NCBI RefSeq assembly: GCF_900129885.1
Contig: NZ_FQXE01000001.1
Span: forward strand, 62,001 to 126,000
Length of the DNA: 64,000 nt
Origin: Pollutimonas bauzanensis
GTDB taxonomy: Bacteria > Pseudomonadota > Gammaproteobacteria > Burkholderiales > Burkholderiaceae_B
Direction of reading: 5' to 3'
A model generated the notes under the pieces. That model did not search any database and was not told where the DNA came from. It saw only the letters and a program-made list of their open reading frames with translations. Shown here in pieces: positions 1 through 7,876 of this stretch. Position 1 is the stretch's first letter. Each line of letters opens with the position of its first letter. The translations under genes and the position numbers were made by a program.

Positions 1-326
1 ACTTCAGCTGCGTGTAGTTCGGAGACATCAACTTGGCGCGCCAACTGTTTGCTGGCTTCTTCAAGAACCAGACGGATGACGGCGTAGGCGCCTCCCAGCG
101 CCTTGAAGCTGCCTAGCCCGAGCCTGTGCCCTTCGTCCTTGATATGTATGGCCTCGATGCTTAGTTCGGCCGCCAATCCCGGCAGGCTATGCAGCGGTGT
201 GGGGGCGTGATGCTCTCGAAAGCTGAGGAATCGCTCCACTTCCAATGCTGCGGCCACTCCCAGCGTGTCGGCGTCCCCGGGCGACAAGGGTTTACGAAAA
301 TCGATGTGGCGGTTTGGAATGTACAT
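1..326 (-). CDS. dpaL: Diaminopropionate ammonia-lyase, N-terminal part (cut by window start)
   Basis: Reading the minus strand from the ATG at 326 gives an open frame of about 108 codons that runs off the window. The product begins MYIPNRHIDFRKPLSPGD and contains KDEGHRLGLGSFKALGGAYA around residues 63-82. This matches the PLP site of diaminopropionate ammonia-lyases (YgeX/DpaL, fold type II), where the lysine in SFKALGG forms the Schiff base. The family splits 2,3-diaminopropionate into pyruvate and two ammonia. It is divergent from an Lrp-type regulator with about 110 bases between them, so control by that regulator is likely. A related threonine-dehydratase-like enzyme cannot be excluded from the N-terminus alone. 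Confidence 0.8.
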   Translation of the reverse strand, partial: MYIPNRHIDFRKPLSPGDADTLGVAAALEVERFLSFREHHAPTPLHSLPGLAAELSIEAIHIKDEGHRLGLGSFKALGGAYAVIRLVLEEASKQLARQVDVSELHAAE

Positions 327-437
327 AGGTTCAAAGGTGCGCAGTGTTGTTCGATACGAAATAATAGTTCGCCTAACCTGTCGACATGGCTATAAAACCA
401 ACGATAAAATGCAACTTTCTTTCGTTCGGAGGTGGCT

Positions 438-917
438 GTGCGCCAGAATTCTCGCGGTGACCATTTGGATCAGTTCGACTTGGCAATTCTTACCATTCTT
501 CAAAAGGACAACAGCACCCCGCAACGGGTAATCGGCGAAGCTGTCAATCTTTCCGCACCAGCAGTCCAGCGGCGGATCAAGCGTATGGAGCTCAGCGGAA
601 TCATTCAGGGCAATGTCGCCATCGTGGACCCGATACAAGTGGGCCCGACGATTACCATCCTCGTAGAGGTGGAACTTATCGCTGAAACTGCCGACCTTAT
701 CGACGCGGCCAAGCGCGAATTTGTCGGCATGCCAGAAGTGCAGCAGTGTTACTACGTCACAGGCGAAGCCGACTTTGTGTTGATAATCATTGTTCCGACG
801 ATGGCCGACTATGAGGCGCTGACCAAGCGCCTCTTTTTCCAGAATCCAAACGTCAGGAAATTTCGTACCTTCGTGGCGATGGATCGGGTGAAGGTCAGCC
901 TGAGTATTCCGCTGTAA
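438..917 (+). CDS. Lrp/AsnC family transcriptional regulator
   Basis: The product of 159 residues has an N-terminal helix-turn-helix (DQFDLAILTILQKD through VQRRIKRMELSGII) followed by an AsnC/RAM ligand domain with the typical YYVTGEADFVL strand-turn. Lrp/AsnC proteins form octamers or dimers that sense amino acids. I chose GTG at 438 because a GGAGG Shine-Dalgarno sits at 428-432; the GTG at 432 would overlap it. It lies divergent to the diaminopropionate lyase and convergent with the ASL-like gene, so it probably controls amino-acid catabolism with one or both of them. Confidence 0.9.
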   Translation: MRQNSRGDHLDQFDLAILTILQKDNSTPQRVIGEAVNLSAPAVQRRIKRMELSGIIQGNVAIVDPIQVGPTITILVEVELIAETADLIDAAKREFVGMPEVQQCYYVTGEADFVLIIIVPTMADYEALTKRLFFQNPNVRKFRTFVAMDRVKVSLSIPL

Positions 918-980
918 TCCAGCCAAATTGCATATCGGCTGGAACACATGGACATCGTCTACGTTTCTGATGCCGCGCAA

Positions 981-2639
981 TCACTTTTTGAGCGCCAGAT
1001 CCTGTTCGGCTTTCAGTAGCAGTGAATACTTATTTTTGAGCTTATCCTCGCGCTGCGCGAGACGGCGCTTTTGCTCAGCGATTTGCTGCGTCGCCTCTTT
1101 GATCGCTGCCATGACTGCGCTGGCCGCCGGGCCGCCAGCGCCGTTACGGCGGTCCACATTGACCTGCGGATCGAGCGCGTCCTTGAGCGATGCCCCGGAT
1201 ATCTCGACGTTCCGACCGATTACCCGTTGTCCCGCTGCACGGATCATGTCACGGGTAATTTGATTGCCTTGAATATTGCGTGAAATGGCTTCTTGCACGA
1301 CTTCAGCCATCACTTCATCGGCGTCTCGGAAAGTCAGTCCGCTTTCGCGCACCAGTGTGTCTGCGAGTTCGGTCATCGCCAGGAAACCGTCAGTGGCGGC
1401 TCGCCGCATCCGCGCTTTCTGCGGCGTCATGGTCTGAACGACGCCTTTCATCAGATCTGCGGCAACGTACACCCTATCCAACGATCGCGGTTCCAGAGGC
1501 TCACGCACCATCGTGTGCTGATACTCCACACTGTTGACGGATGACATCACGGTTACTACATCGCCAAGCGCCTCCGCCGACGCCTGCCGGATGTACTCGA
1601 GCGAAACCGCATTCTTCTTCTGCGGCATGATACTGCTGCTGCCGACGTAGCCGCCGTCGAAGTCCAACATGCCATATTCGTCTGTGCCCCAGAGCTGAAG
1701 TTCGGAAGCCAGCCTGGAGAGTTGTGAGGTAAAGAGCGCGTTGACCGTCGTCAGCTCGCCAATTTGGTCCCAGGCGGCGACGCCTTCGACGGTATTGACT
1801 ATCAGTCCGTCAAATCCGAGTAGCTCGGCCGTGCGCTCCCGATTCAGCGGGAAACCCGTTCCGGCCGACGCTGCGCTGCCCAGCGGATTCAAATTGACTC
1901 TGCGATAGAGGTCCTCGTACCGGTCGATGTTGCGGCCGAGCGCTTCCGCATGTGCCATGAGATAGTGGCCAAGAGTGATAGGTTGCGCTTGTTTCCTATG
2001 GGTGTATACCGGCATGACTGTATCCAGATTCTGCTTGGCCTGGTCCACCAAGGCTTCACGCAGGCGTATCATCACGCCGACTATGCGATTGATCCCCTCT
2101 CGGTAGTACATGCGGTTAGCGGCATTGACTAAGTCGTTGCGGCTGCGGCCGATATGCATTTTGCCCGCAACCTCGCCGACCTCTTTCATCAAAGCGCGCT
2201 CATAGACCATGTATGCAAACAAGGAGGGATTGGTCTGGGCTGCCTTGTTGACGGCGCCAAGTCCTGCGAGAATCGCCCGCGCTTCGTCCCGGGATATGAT
2301 TTTCTGCTCTGCAAGCATGATGATATGCGCGCGGTGTATTGCCGTTTGCGCCTCGAACGTAGCATCCGAGAGAGTCTTCGCTTTGGAACGATACTCATAC
2401 ATGGCCTTCATTTCCGGCGCTAGCGGTTTTTTCGCGACACCGAATCGGGATCCATCGCTACTGGAGGCCGCAGACTGGGCTTTTGCCGACGGATCCTTCG
2501 GGTTGGATGCGCTATGGGCAGCGGGCCAAGCCATACACAGGGCTGACGCAAGCCATAGGCTGTTCCGCGCTGCGCGCAGTTTTCCCGCGCGGGCTTGTAT
2601 CTGTTTGGCCGAGTGTTTGAGAATTGGGGTGTGTAGCAA
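981..2639 (-). CDS. Argininosuccinate lyase-fold C-N lyase with predicted export signal
   Basis: A product of 552 residues in the fumarase/aspartase/ASL superfamily, much longer than the usual 460. Family motifs are GRSRND, THRKQAQPITLGHYL, a GSAASAGTGFPLNR stretch and the serine loop GSSSIMPQKKN. The N-terminus has a basic stretch, a hydrophobic core (SLWLASALCMAW) and AAHSA before a Ser/Ala-rich linker, which looks like a Sec signal peptide. TTG at 2639 is preferred because AGGAGG stands five bases upstream; a longer reading from TTG 2678 is possible but keeps the same signal. The C-terminus ends in a charged helix. The family cleaves C-N bonds to release fumarate; EDDS lyase is an example acting on aminopolycarboxylates. 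Export of such an enzyme is unusual. The substrate is unknown; it may be linked to the nearby diaminopropionate lyase. Confidence 0.75.
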   Translation of the reverse strand: MLHTPILKHSAKQIQARAGKLRAARNSLWLASALCMAWPAAHSASNPKDPSAKAQSAASSSDGSRFGVAKKPLAPEMKAMYEYRSKAKTLSDATFEAQTAIHRAHIIMLAEQKIISRDEARAILAGLGAVNKAAQTNPSLFAYMVYERALMKEVGEVAGKMHIGRSRNDLVNAANRMYYREGINRIVGVMIRLREALVDQAKQNLDTVMPVYTHRKQAQPITLGHYLMAHAEALGRNIDRYEDLYRRVNLNPLGSAASAGTGFPLNRERTAELLGFDGLIVNTVEGVAAWDQIGELTTVNALFTSQLSRLASELQLWGTDEYGMLDFDGGYVGSSSIMPQKKNAVSLEYIRQASAEALGDVVTVMSSVNSVEYQHTMVREPLEPRSLDRVYVAADLMKGVVQTMTPQKARMRRAATDGFLAMTELADTLVRESGLTFRDADEVMAEVVQEAISRNIQGNQITRDMIRAAGQRVIGRNVEISGASLKDALDPQVNVDRRNGAGGPAASAVMAAIKEATQQIAEQKRRLAQREDKLKNKYSLLLKAEQDLALKK

Positions 2640-2982
2640 GTCGTCCTCCTGGGTGGTCTTGAAAAGTACAAAGGGCAAGTGCTTGGAGTTCCGACCAGGT
2701 TCAGGCGGACGCCCTACAGGCAGATATTCTTTGCGTCTTTGTTATTGTTATTTTAAAAGTCGGGGCCGATTGAAAAGCTCGATGTTTTCCAATCTAACGA
2801 CGATTCAGCTCATAGCCGGGCCGCTTTGCGATAAATTTATTCTATGCCTGGATGCGGGCTCTCTCGCCCGCATCCGAACGGCGGCCTGCCCGGTACTGGC
2901 GGCCCGCCGTCAAATGTTCTCGGGCCCTCGCCAGCATTGAAGGTAAATCTCTTACAAGCCGGCATGGCAAGGCGGCTGCAGC
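2640..2982. other. Non-coding stretch between the lyase and the ABC operon
   Basis: About 340 bases without a convincing gene. It carries the ribosome binding site of the lyase (2645-2650) and a perfect ten-pair hairpin at 2850-2875; the rest is moderately AT-rich, with a poly-T/A patch near 2740-2760. It must hold the lyase promoter, but no clear -10/-35 pair stands out to me. Confidence 0.5.
2850..2875 (-). terminator. Hairpin downstream of the ABC operon
   Basis: GGATGCGGGC and GCCCGCATCC form a perfect ten-base-pair stem around a six-base loop, about 108 bases past the stop of the minus-strand ABC operon. No clear U-run follows on the minus strand, only an AT-rich stretch, so it may be a weak terminator or an mRNA 3' stabiliser. 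Confidence 0.35.
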
Positions 2983-4767
2983 CTAACCCGGCTCAAGCAA
3001 ATGCCAGTCATTGATTTTGACCTGAGCCTGCCACATCGCGCGATAGCGCCCACCCTCGGCCAGCAGTCCCTCATGCGTACCGCTTTGCGCGAGCTCGCCG
3101 TTCTCGATCACCAGAATCCGGTCAGCCGCTCTGATCGTGGACAGCCGATGCGCAACGACGATCACGTTGCGCTCGCGCACCAGGGTGTCGACGGCCGCCT
3201 GCACGGCCAGTTCACTTTCGGTGTCCAACGCGGCAGTCGGCTCATCCAGAATCACAATGGGCGCATCCTTGAGCAACGCGCGCGCAATCGAGATCCGCTG
3301 GCGTTCTCCGCCCGACAAGCGGCTGCCGGCATCGCCTAGCCGAGTGAGCCAACCGTCGGCCAGACGGTCGATGAAATCCAGGCAATGGGCCGATCGCGCG
3401 GCCTGCATCACCTGCTCGTCGCTGGCGTCGGGCCGCGCCATGCGAATGTTTGCCAGTACCGTATCGTCGAACAGGTGGACATCCTGAAATACCGTGGCAA
3501 TCATGCGGTTGAGATCCTCCGCCGATAAGCTGCGTATGTCGACCCCCCCTATGCTGATGGTTCCCAACTGGGGATCGGCGTAGCGCATCAACAGACGGGT
3601 CACAGTGGTCTTGCCCGAGCCCGATGGGCCAACCAGTGCCGTCAGCCCCCGCGCCGGCAAATTCAGGCTCAAGCGTCGCAGCGCTGGCGTCCGGGCATGC
3701 GCATACTGAAAACTGACGTTGTCAAAGCGGATGACGGCCGGGCCGGGCCGGCCAGTAGCCGGCATCTGCGGCATCTGCGGCAGCGGCGGCACCGCAAGCA
3801 ATAGTTCAATGCGCTCCAGCGCGGCTTCGATCAGCGCGAATATCGTGGTGTAGGTGATAAAGGTTGCCAGCGGCTCGGCAAAACGGACGACCACGACCAC
3901 CATCGCCGCCAGCGAGACCGGGTCCAGGGTGCCCTGCACGACCCACAGCACGCCGCAAGCAACGACCGCGAGCAGGCCGACTTCGAAAATGCTGGCGCTC
4001 AACAAATTGGGCTTGGCGCCTGCCCTGTGAGACTGGCGCTGGACACGTTCCAGAGTCTCAAATTGCTGCTGCAGACGCTCGTTGACCGCCCCGGCGCAAC
4101 ATGCCGCACGCAACACGGGCAACCCTTGTACATACTCGACCACCTCGGCGCTCAGGCGCTCGTTTTCCTGGGCGGTGGCGCGCATGCCGGCATCCAGCGC
4201 CGGACGCCGCCGGCGGTACAGCGGAATGATGGCCGGAAACAGCAATAACAATGCCAGGCCCAATCGCCAGTCCAGAAAGAGCGTAGCCGCCCCCGTGATC
4301 AGAGGTGTCACGACCGCAGTCAAGATAAGGTTCACGACCGTAACCACGTAGTTCATATGCTCGTCCACACTGCCCAGCAGATTGGTCGTGATTTCCCCGG
4401 CGCGCCTATCCTCCAGCTTCTCCAGAGGCATGCGGCGCAGTTGCGCCCCCAGGCGCATCCGCAAGTCGTGGGTGGCCTGCGCCATGTGCCCGCAATAGTC
4501 AAAGCCTTGCGCGCGCCAGCGCAATGCGGTGGCCAAAAGCGCCATCAGTGTGAAGGCGCTCAACCAGCCCACCGTTTGTTCCGACGAAGGCTCATGGACG
4601 ATCGCCAGGAAAATCGGAGTGATGCAGGCCAGGGCAAGCCCTTGCAGCGCGGCGGCAATGAGCAGCATCAGCAGGCTGGACCGCAATTTATCGGCTTGTT
4701 GGCCTGCCCCGCGCAGCAATCGGACATAGGTGGCGCGCCATGTCGTCGGAGGTGGCCCGGCCTTCAT
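2983..4767 (-). CDS. ABC transporter, fused permease/ATPase half (YbtQ/IrtB-like)
   Basis: A product of 594 residues: an N-terminal exporter-type membrane domain of about six helices, then an ATPase domain. Walker A GPSGSGKTT is near residue 380, the signature LSGGERQ near 484 and Walker B VILDEP near 505. The ATG at 4767 overlaps the upstream stop as ATGA, so translation is probably coupled; the longer open frame upstream lies inside the previous gene. With the preceding ABC half it should form a heterodimer. In the yersiniabactin (YbtPQ) and mycobactin (IrtAB) systems such exporter-fold pairs import ferric siderophores across the inner membrane. That role here is inferred from the TonB receptor, MFS and AraC neighbours; an exporter function is the alternative. 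Confidence 0.85.
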   Translation of the reverse strand: MKAGPPPTTWRATYVRLLRGAGQQADKLRSSLLMLLIAAALQGLALACITPIFLAIVHEPSSEQTVGWLSAFTLMALLATALRWRAQGFDYCGHMAQATHDLRMRLGAQLRRMPLEKLEDRRAGEITTNLLGSVDEHMNYVVTVVNLILTAVVTPLITGAATLFLDWRLGLALLLLFPAIIPLYRRRRPALDAGMRATAQENERLSAEVVEYVQGLPVLRAACCAGAVNERLQQQFETLERVQRQSHRAGAKPNLLSASIFEVGLLAVVACGVLWVVQGTLDPVSLAAMVVVVVRFAEPLATFITYTTIFALIEAALERIELLLAVPPLPQMPQMPATGRPGPAVIRFDNVSFQYAHARTPALRRLSLNLPARGLTALVGPSGSGKTTVTRLLMRYADPQLGTISIGGVDIRSLSAEDLNRMIATVFQDVHLFDDTVLANIRMARPDASDEQVMQAARSAHCLDFIDRLADGWLTRLGDAGSRLSGGERQRISIARALLKDAPIVILDEPTAALDTESELAVQAAVDTLVRERNVIVVAHRLSTIRAADRILVIENGELAQSGTHEGLLAEGGRYRAMWQAQVKINDWHLLEPG

Positions 4768-6605
4768 ATCAGACGCTCCGTCCCGGTAGCAATGGCAACG
4801 GTCGTCATGCCGGGGCACTCGCCTGCGGCGCTGTGCAAGGTCCACTGCTGCGCCCTTTCGTAATTGCGCCACATGCGGGCGTATAGCGCATCGTCAGCCA
4901 ACAAGTCATCATGCCGACCCGACTCGACCAATCGCCCCCGGTCCATGACCAGGATTTGATCGGCATCGCGAACAGTCGATAGCCGATGCGCCACCATAAT
5001 GACGGTCCTGCCCCGCATCAGCACCGATAACGCGGCAATCAAGGCGGCTTCGTTTTCCGCATCGGCAAACGCGGTGGCTTCATCCAGTATCAAAATGGGC
5101 CTGTCCTGCAGAATCGCGCGGGCAATCGTGATGCGCTGGCGCTGCCCGCCGGACAGTTGGCCCCCGCGCTCTCCCACCTGCGTGTCGTAACCGGAGGGCA
5201 GCGTTTGAATAAAATCATGCGCCTGCGCCGCCCGAGCGGCGCGCGCGATCGCGCCGCGATCCATCGAGGGCTGTCCCAATCCGATGTTTTCGGCGATGGT
5301 GCCGGTAAAAAGAAAGCTGTCCTGAAAAACGAATGCGACCTGTCGCATGAGCGTGTCGTGATCCAGCTCGCGGATGTCCACGCCGCCGACGCGTATGCTG
5401 CCGGCCGACACATCCCAGAAACGCGGGATGAGCCGGGCCACGGTCGTCTTTCCGGCTCCCGATGGACCGACCAGCGCGGTAATGCTGCCGGCCGGCGCCA
5501 CGAAGCTCAGCCCAGTCAAGGCCGCCGGCCCATCGGGGCTGTACCTGAAGTTCACGCTTTCAAACCGCACATCGGCGTTCGCCGGCTCGAGGCCGCGGCC
5601 AGGCGGTTCGGCCAGTGGAGCAAGAGCCAGTATTTGGTCGATGCGTGCAATGCTCAGTTTGGCCTTGTCCACCATATGCGCAAGCGACATCAGCGGCATC
5701 ATGGCTTCGGCCATGCCCGCGCCCACCAGCAGCGTGGTGAGCCAGATTGAAAACGCAAGTGAGTCACGCCAGATCAACCATGCGCCCAGCCATAACAAAA
5801 CGGTCAGGGTTGTCAATGGATTCAATATCGCCAGCGCAAAACGCAAATTGAAACTGGCGCTGCGATACCAGTAGACGAGAATCTGCAAGTACTCATCCAG
5901 CGCCTGGCGATAGCGGCTGAAGGTCGCCTGCCCCGTATCGAACGTGCGCACAACGGGCATGGCCTGCACAAACTCCACTACCGCGGCGCTAACCGCTTCG
6001 CGCGCGGTGTTATAGCGGCGCGTCAGATCGCTGCGCCCCCGCATCGCCAGCGCCATCATCACCACGCCCGCCACAAGGACCAGCGCGCAAGCGAGCGCCA
6101 GGCGCCAATCCAGCCAGCACAGCGCGACGGCGCTCGCCACCGGCATTGCATAGGCCCGGGCGTAGAGCGGCGTGGAGTCGGCGACGAAGGCGTGCAGCGA
6201 CTTGACGTCATCCTGTATGACCTTCGCCAGGCCACCGGCCCCTATCCCTTGCAGGTCGCCCAGAGGAACCCGCGCCAAATGCGTCGCAAGCCGGGTACGC
6301 AAGCGAGTCTCGAGTCGGAACGCGCCATAATGTGACTGATCGAAAGCGATCAACCGCAATGCATAGCTGGCGATGGTGCTGCCCAACAGCCCACCCATCC
6401 CAAACCATGGCCATTGGTCGGGACGTACGAGCAAGGCGTTGATCGACCAGGCAAAGAAGCCCAGCGCCGCCATGCCGGCCAGGGCGCTCAGCACGGACAA
6501 GGCCATCGCCAGGCAGATCTGGCCGCGCACGGGCCGCATGATTGCCCATGGCGACCTGCCGCCGCAAGGATATTCGGATGAGCAGGAAGAAGGTTCAGCG
6601 TTCAT
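4764..6605 (-). CDS. ABC transporter, fused permease/ATPase half (YbtP/IrtA-like)
   Basis: A product of 613 residues with an exporter-type membrane domain (first helix in the ICLAMALSVLSALAGMAALG region) and an ATPase domain: Walker A GPSGAGKTT near residue 380, LSGGQRQR near 483, Walker B LILDEAT near 505. The ATG at 6605 overlaps the preceding MFS stop by about 11 bases; a later ATG at 6539 is possible. It lacks the siderophore-interaction domain that mycobacterial IrtA has, so it is closer in layout to YbtP. Together with the next gene it probably forms a heterodimeric inner-membrane transporter in the siderophore operon. Confidence 0.85.
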   Translation of the reverse strand: MNAEPSSCSSEYPCGGRSPWAIMRPVRGQICLAMALSVLSALAGMAALGFFAWSINALLVRPDQWPWFGMGGLLGSTIASYALRLIAFDQSHYGAFRLETRLRTRLATHLARVPLGDLQGIGAGGLAKVIQDDVKSLHAFVADSTPLYARAYAMPVASAVALCWLDWRLALACALVLVAGVVMMALAMRGRSDLTRRYNTAREAVSAAVVEFVQAMPVVRTFDTGQATFSRYRQALDEYLQILVYWYRSASFNLRFALAILNPLTTLTVLLWLGAWLIWRDSLAFSIWLTTLLVGAGMAEAMMPLMSLAHMVDKAKLSIARIDQILALAPLAEPPGRGLEPANADVRFESVNFRYSPDGPAALTGLSFVAPAGSITALVGPSGAGKTTVARLIPRFWDVSAGSIRVGGVDIRELDHDTLMRQVAFVFQDSFLFTGTIAENIGLGQPSMDRGAIARAARAAQAHDFIQTLPSGYDTQVGERGGQLSGGQRQRITIARAILQDRPILILDEATAFADAENEAALIAALSVLMRGRTVIMVAHRLSTVRDADQILVMDRGRLVESGRHDDLLADDALYARMWRNYERAQQWTLHSAAGECPGMTTVAIATGTERLI

Positions 6606-7824
6606 TTTTGAGCGCGACAGCGCGAATTCGGGTGGGGTCCAGCAAGAAGACCAATAAAATGGCAAGCACGGCCAGCGCGGCCGATAGGGAAAGTACGCCG
6701 AGGTAGCCGATATGCATGGCCAGCGCGGCGCCTGCCGAGGTCATGCCCATGACAAAGCATTGGCTCAGGCTGTACTGCAGCGTGTAGTCGGTCGCCGGGC
6801 TGTGCGTGGACGCGCGATCCATCATCAACGTGGCCAATACGGTGGCCGCCGGGTTGTAGAACAAAAAGTACGCGATGACGGCGAGGGTCACCGCCACCGG
6901 GCTGGTATACCCTAGCGCGGGAACCGTAATCGCCAGCACCCCCGCCAACTGCAGCACCGCCGCGCCGGCCATTGCCCTGCCCCGGCCGATCCGGCTCAAT
7001 ACGCGACCCGTAGCCAGCGCCGCGAACAGGCCGGCGGCCGACCCGAGCACATTGACGATCAAGCCGATGCGATCCAGCGCCCAGCCCGCGTCGACCAGTA
7101 TGGGCATCAATACTGAATAGGCGGTTGCGCTGGCAACCGGATACAACAACAGCACCACAAGCCACCGTATGCTGCCGGGGGCTTTCCAGAACATCCAGAA
7201 GCGCCCATACATGGCGCTCATTTGCCGGCGCATTCCTGGCCATACGGGTTCGCGGTAGCATAGCAATTGCACAACAGACACCGCCGTCAGCGCGGCCAGG
7301 GCCAGGGTGCAGCCGCGCCATCCGATGACCGGATAGACCATGAGCATGACGCCGCCCCCAACCATGTTTCCGACTAGGCCCCCCGCGATCTGCAGACCGT
7401 TGCCCAGCCCGCGCTCGCTCGTCTCCAGCAAGCTGCACGCGAGACCGTCCAGCGCAATGTCCTGCGTGGCGGACAACAGCGCCGTGACGACGCACAAGGC
7501 ATAAATGACACTGAAATCATCACGCACGTCGTAGCCACCCACCGCCACCAACGCCGCAACCATGCCTGCCTGGGTCAACAGCAGCCAGGCGCGATAGTGG
7601 CCCGCTCGTCCAAACGAAAACCGATCAACCAGCGGCGCCCACAGGATCTTCAGCGGCCATATCATGCCCAGCATATAGATCATGCTGATGACATCGAGCC
7701 CCGCGCCGCGCTCGCGCAAGATGGCCACCATCGCCACAATGAAAAACATCAGCCCCAGAAACTGCGTGCTGTAAAGACTGGCGAGCAAGCGCCACGTCGC
7801 GCGCGGCATGCGTGCGCGCGACAT
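6595..7824 (-). CDS. MFS transporter, RhtX/FptX/YbtX-like
   Basis: A product of about 409 residues with roughly twelve hydrophobic segments and MFS loops (DRFSFGRAGHYRAWLL after helix 2). Length and position between a TonB receptor and a YbtPQ-like pair fit the RhtX/FptX/YbtX carriers associated with rhizobactin, pyochelin and yersiniabactin uptake. ATG 7824 is used; TTG 7854 with an AAGGGAAG sequence upstream is an alternative start. The stop overlaps the next gene. Export of a drug or siderophore is the alternative role. Confidence 0.8.
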   Translation of the reverse strand: MSRARMPRATWRLLASLYSTQFLGLMFFIVAMVAILRERGAGLDVISMIYMLGMIWPLKILWAPLVDRFSFGRAGHYRAWLLLTQAGMVAALVAVGGYDVRDDFSVIYALCVVTALLSATQDIALDGLACSLLETSERGLGNGLQIAGGLVGNMVGGGVMLMVYPVIGWRGCTLALAALTAVSVVQLLCYREPVWPGMRRQMSAMYGRFWMFWKAPGSIRWLVVLLLYPVASATAYSVLMPILVDAGWALDRIGLIVNVLGSAAGLFAALATGRVLSRIGRGRAMAGAAVLQLAGVLAITVPALGYTSPVAVTLAVIAYFLFYNPAATVLATLMMDRASTHSPATDYTLQYSLSQCFVMGMTSAGAALAMHIGYLGVLSLSAALAVLAILLVFLLDPTRIRAVALKNER

Positions 7825-7876
7825 CGAAGCGATGGGCGATGGATGGGCGGACAATGCGGCGCTTCCCTTTGAAAAG

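Noticed and set aside
981-2639. Housekeeping argininosuccinate lyase (argH)
   Set aside because: It has a signal peptide, about 90 extra residues, and catabolic rather than arginine-synthesis neighbours.
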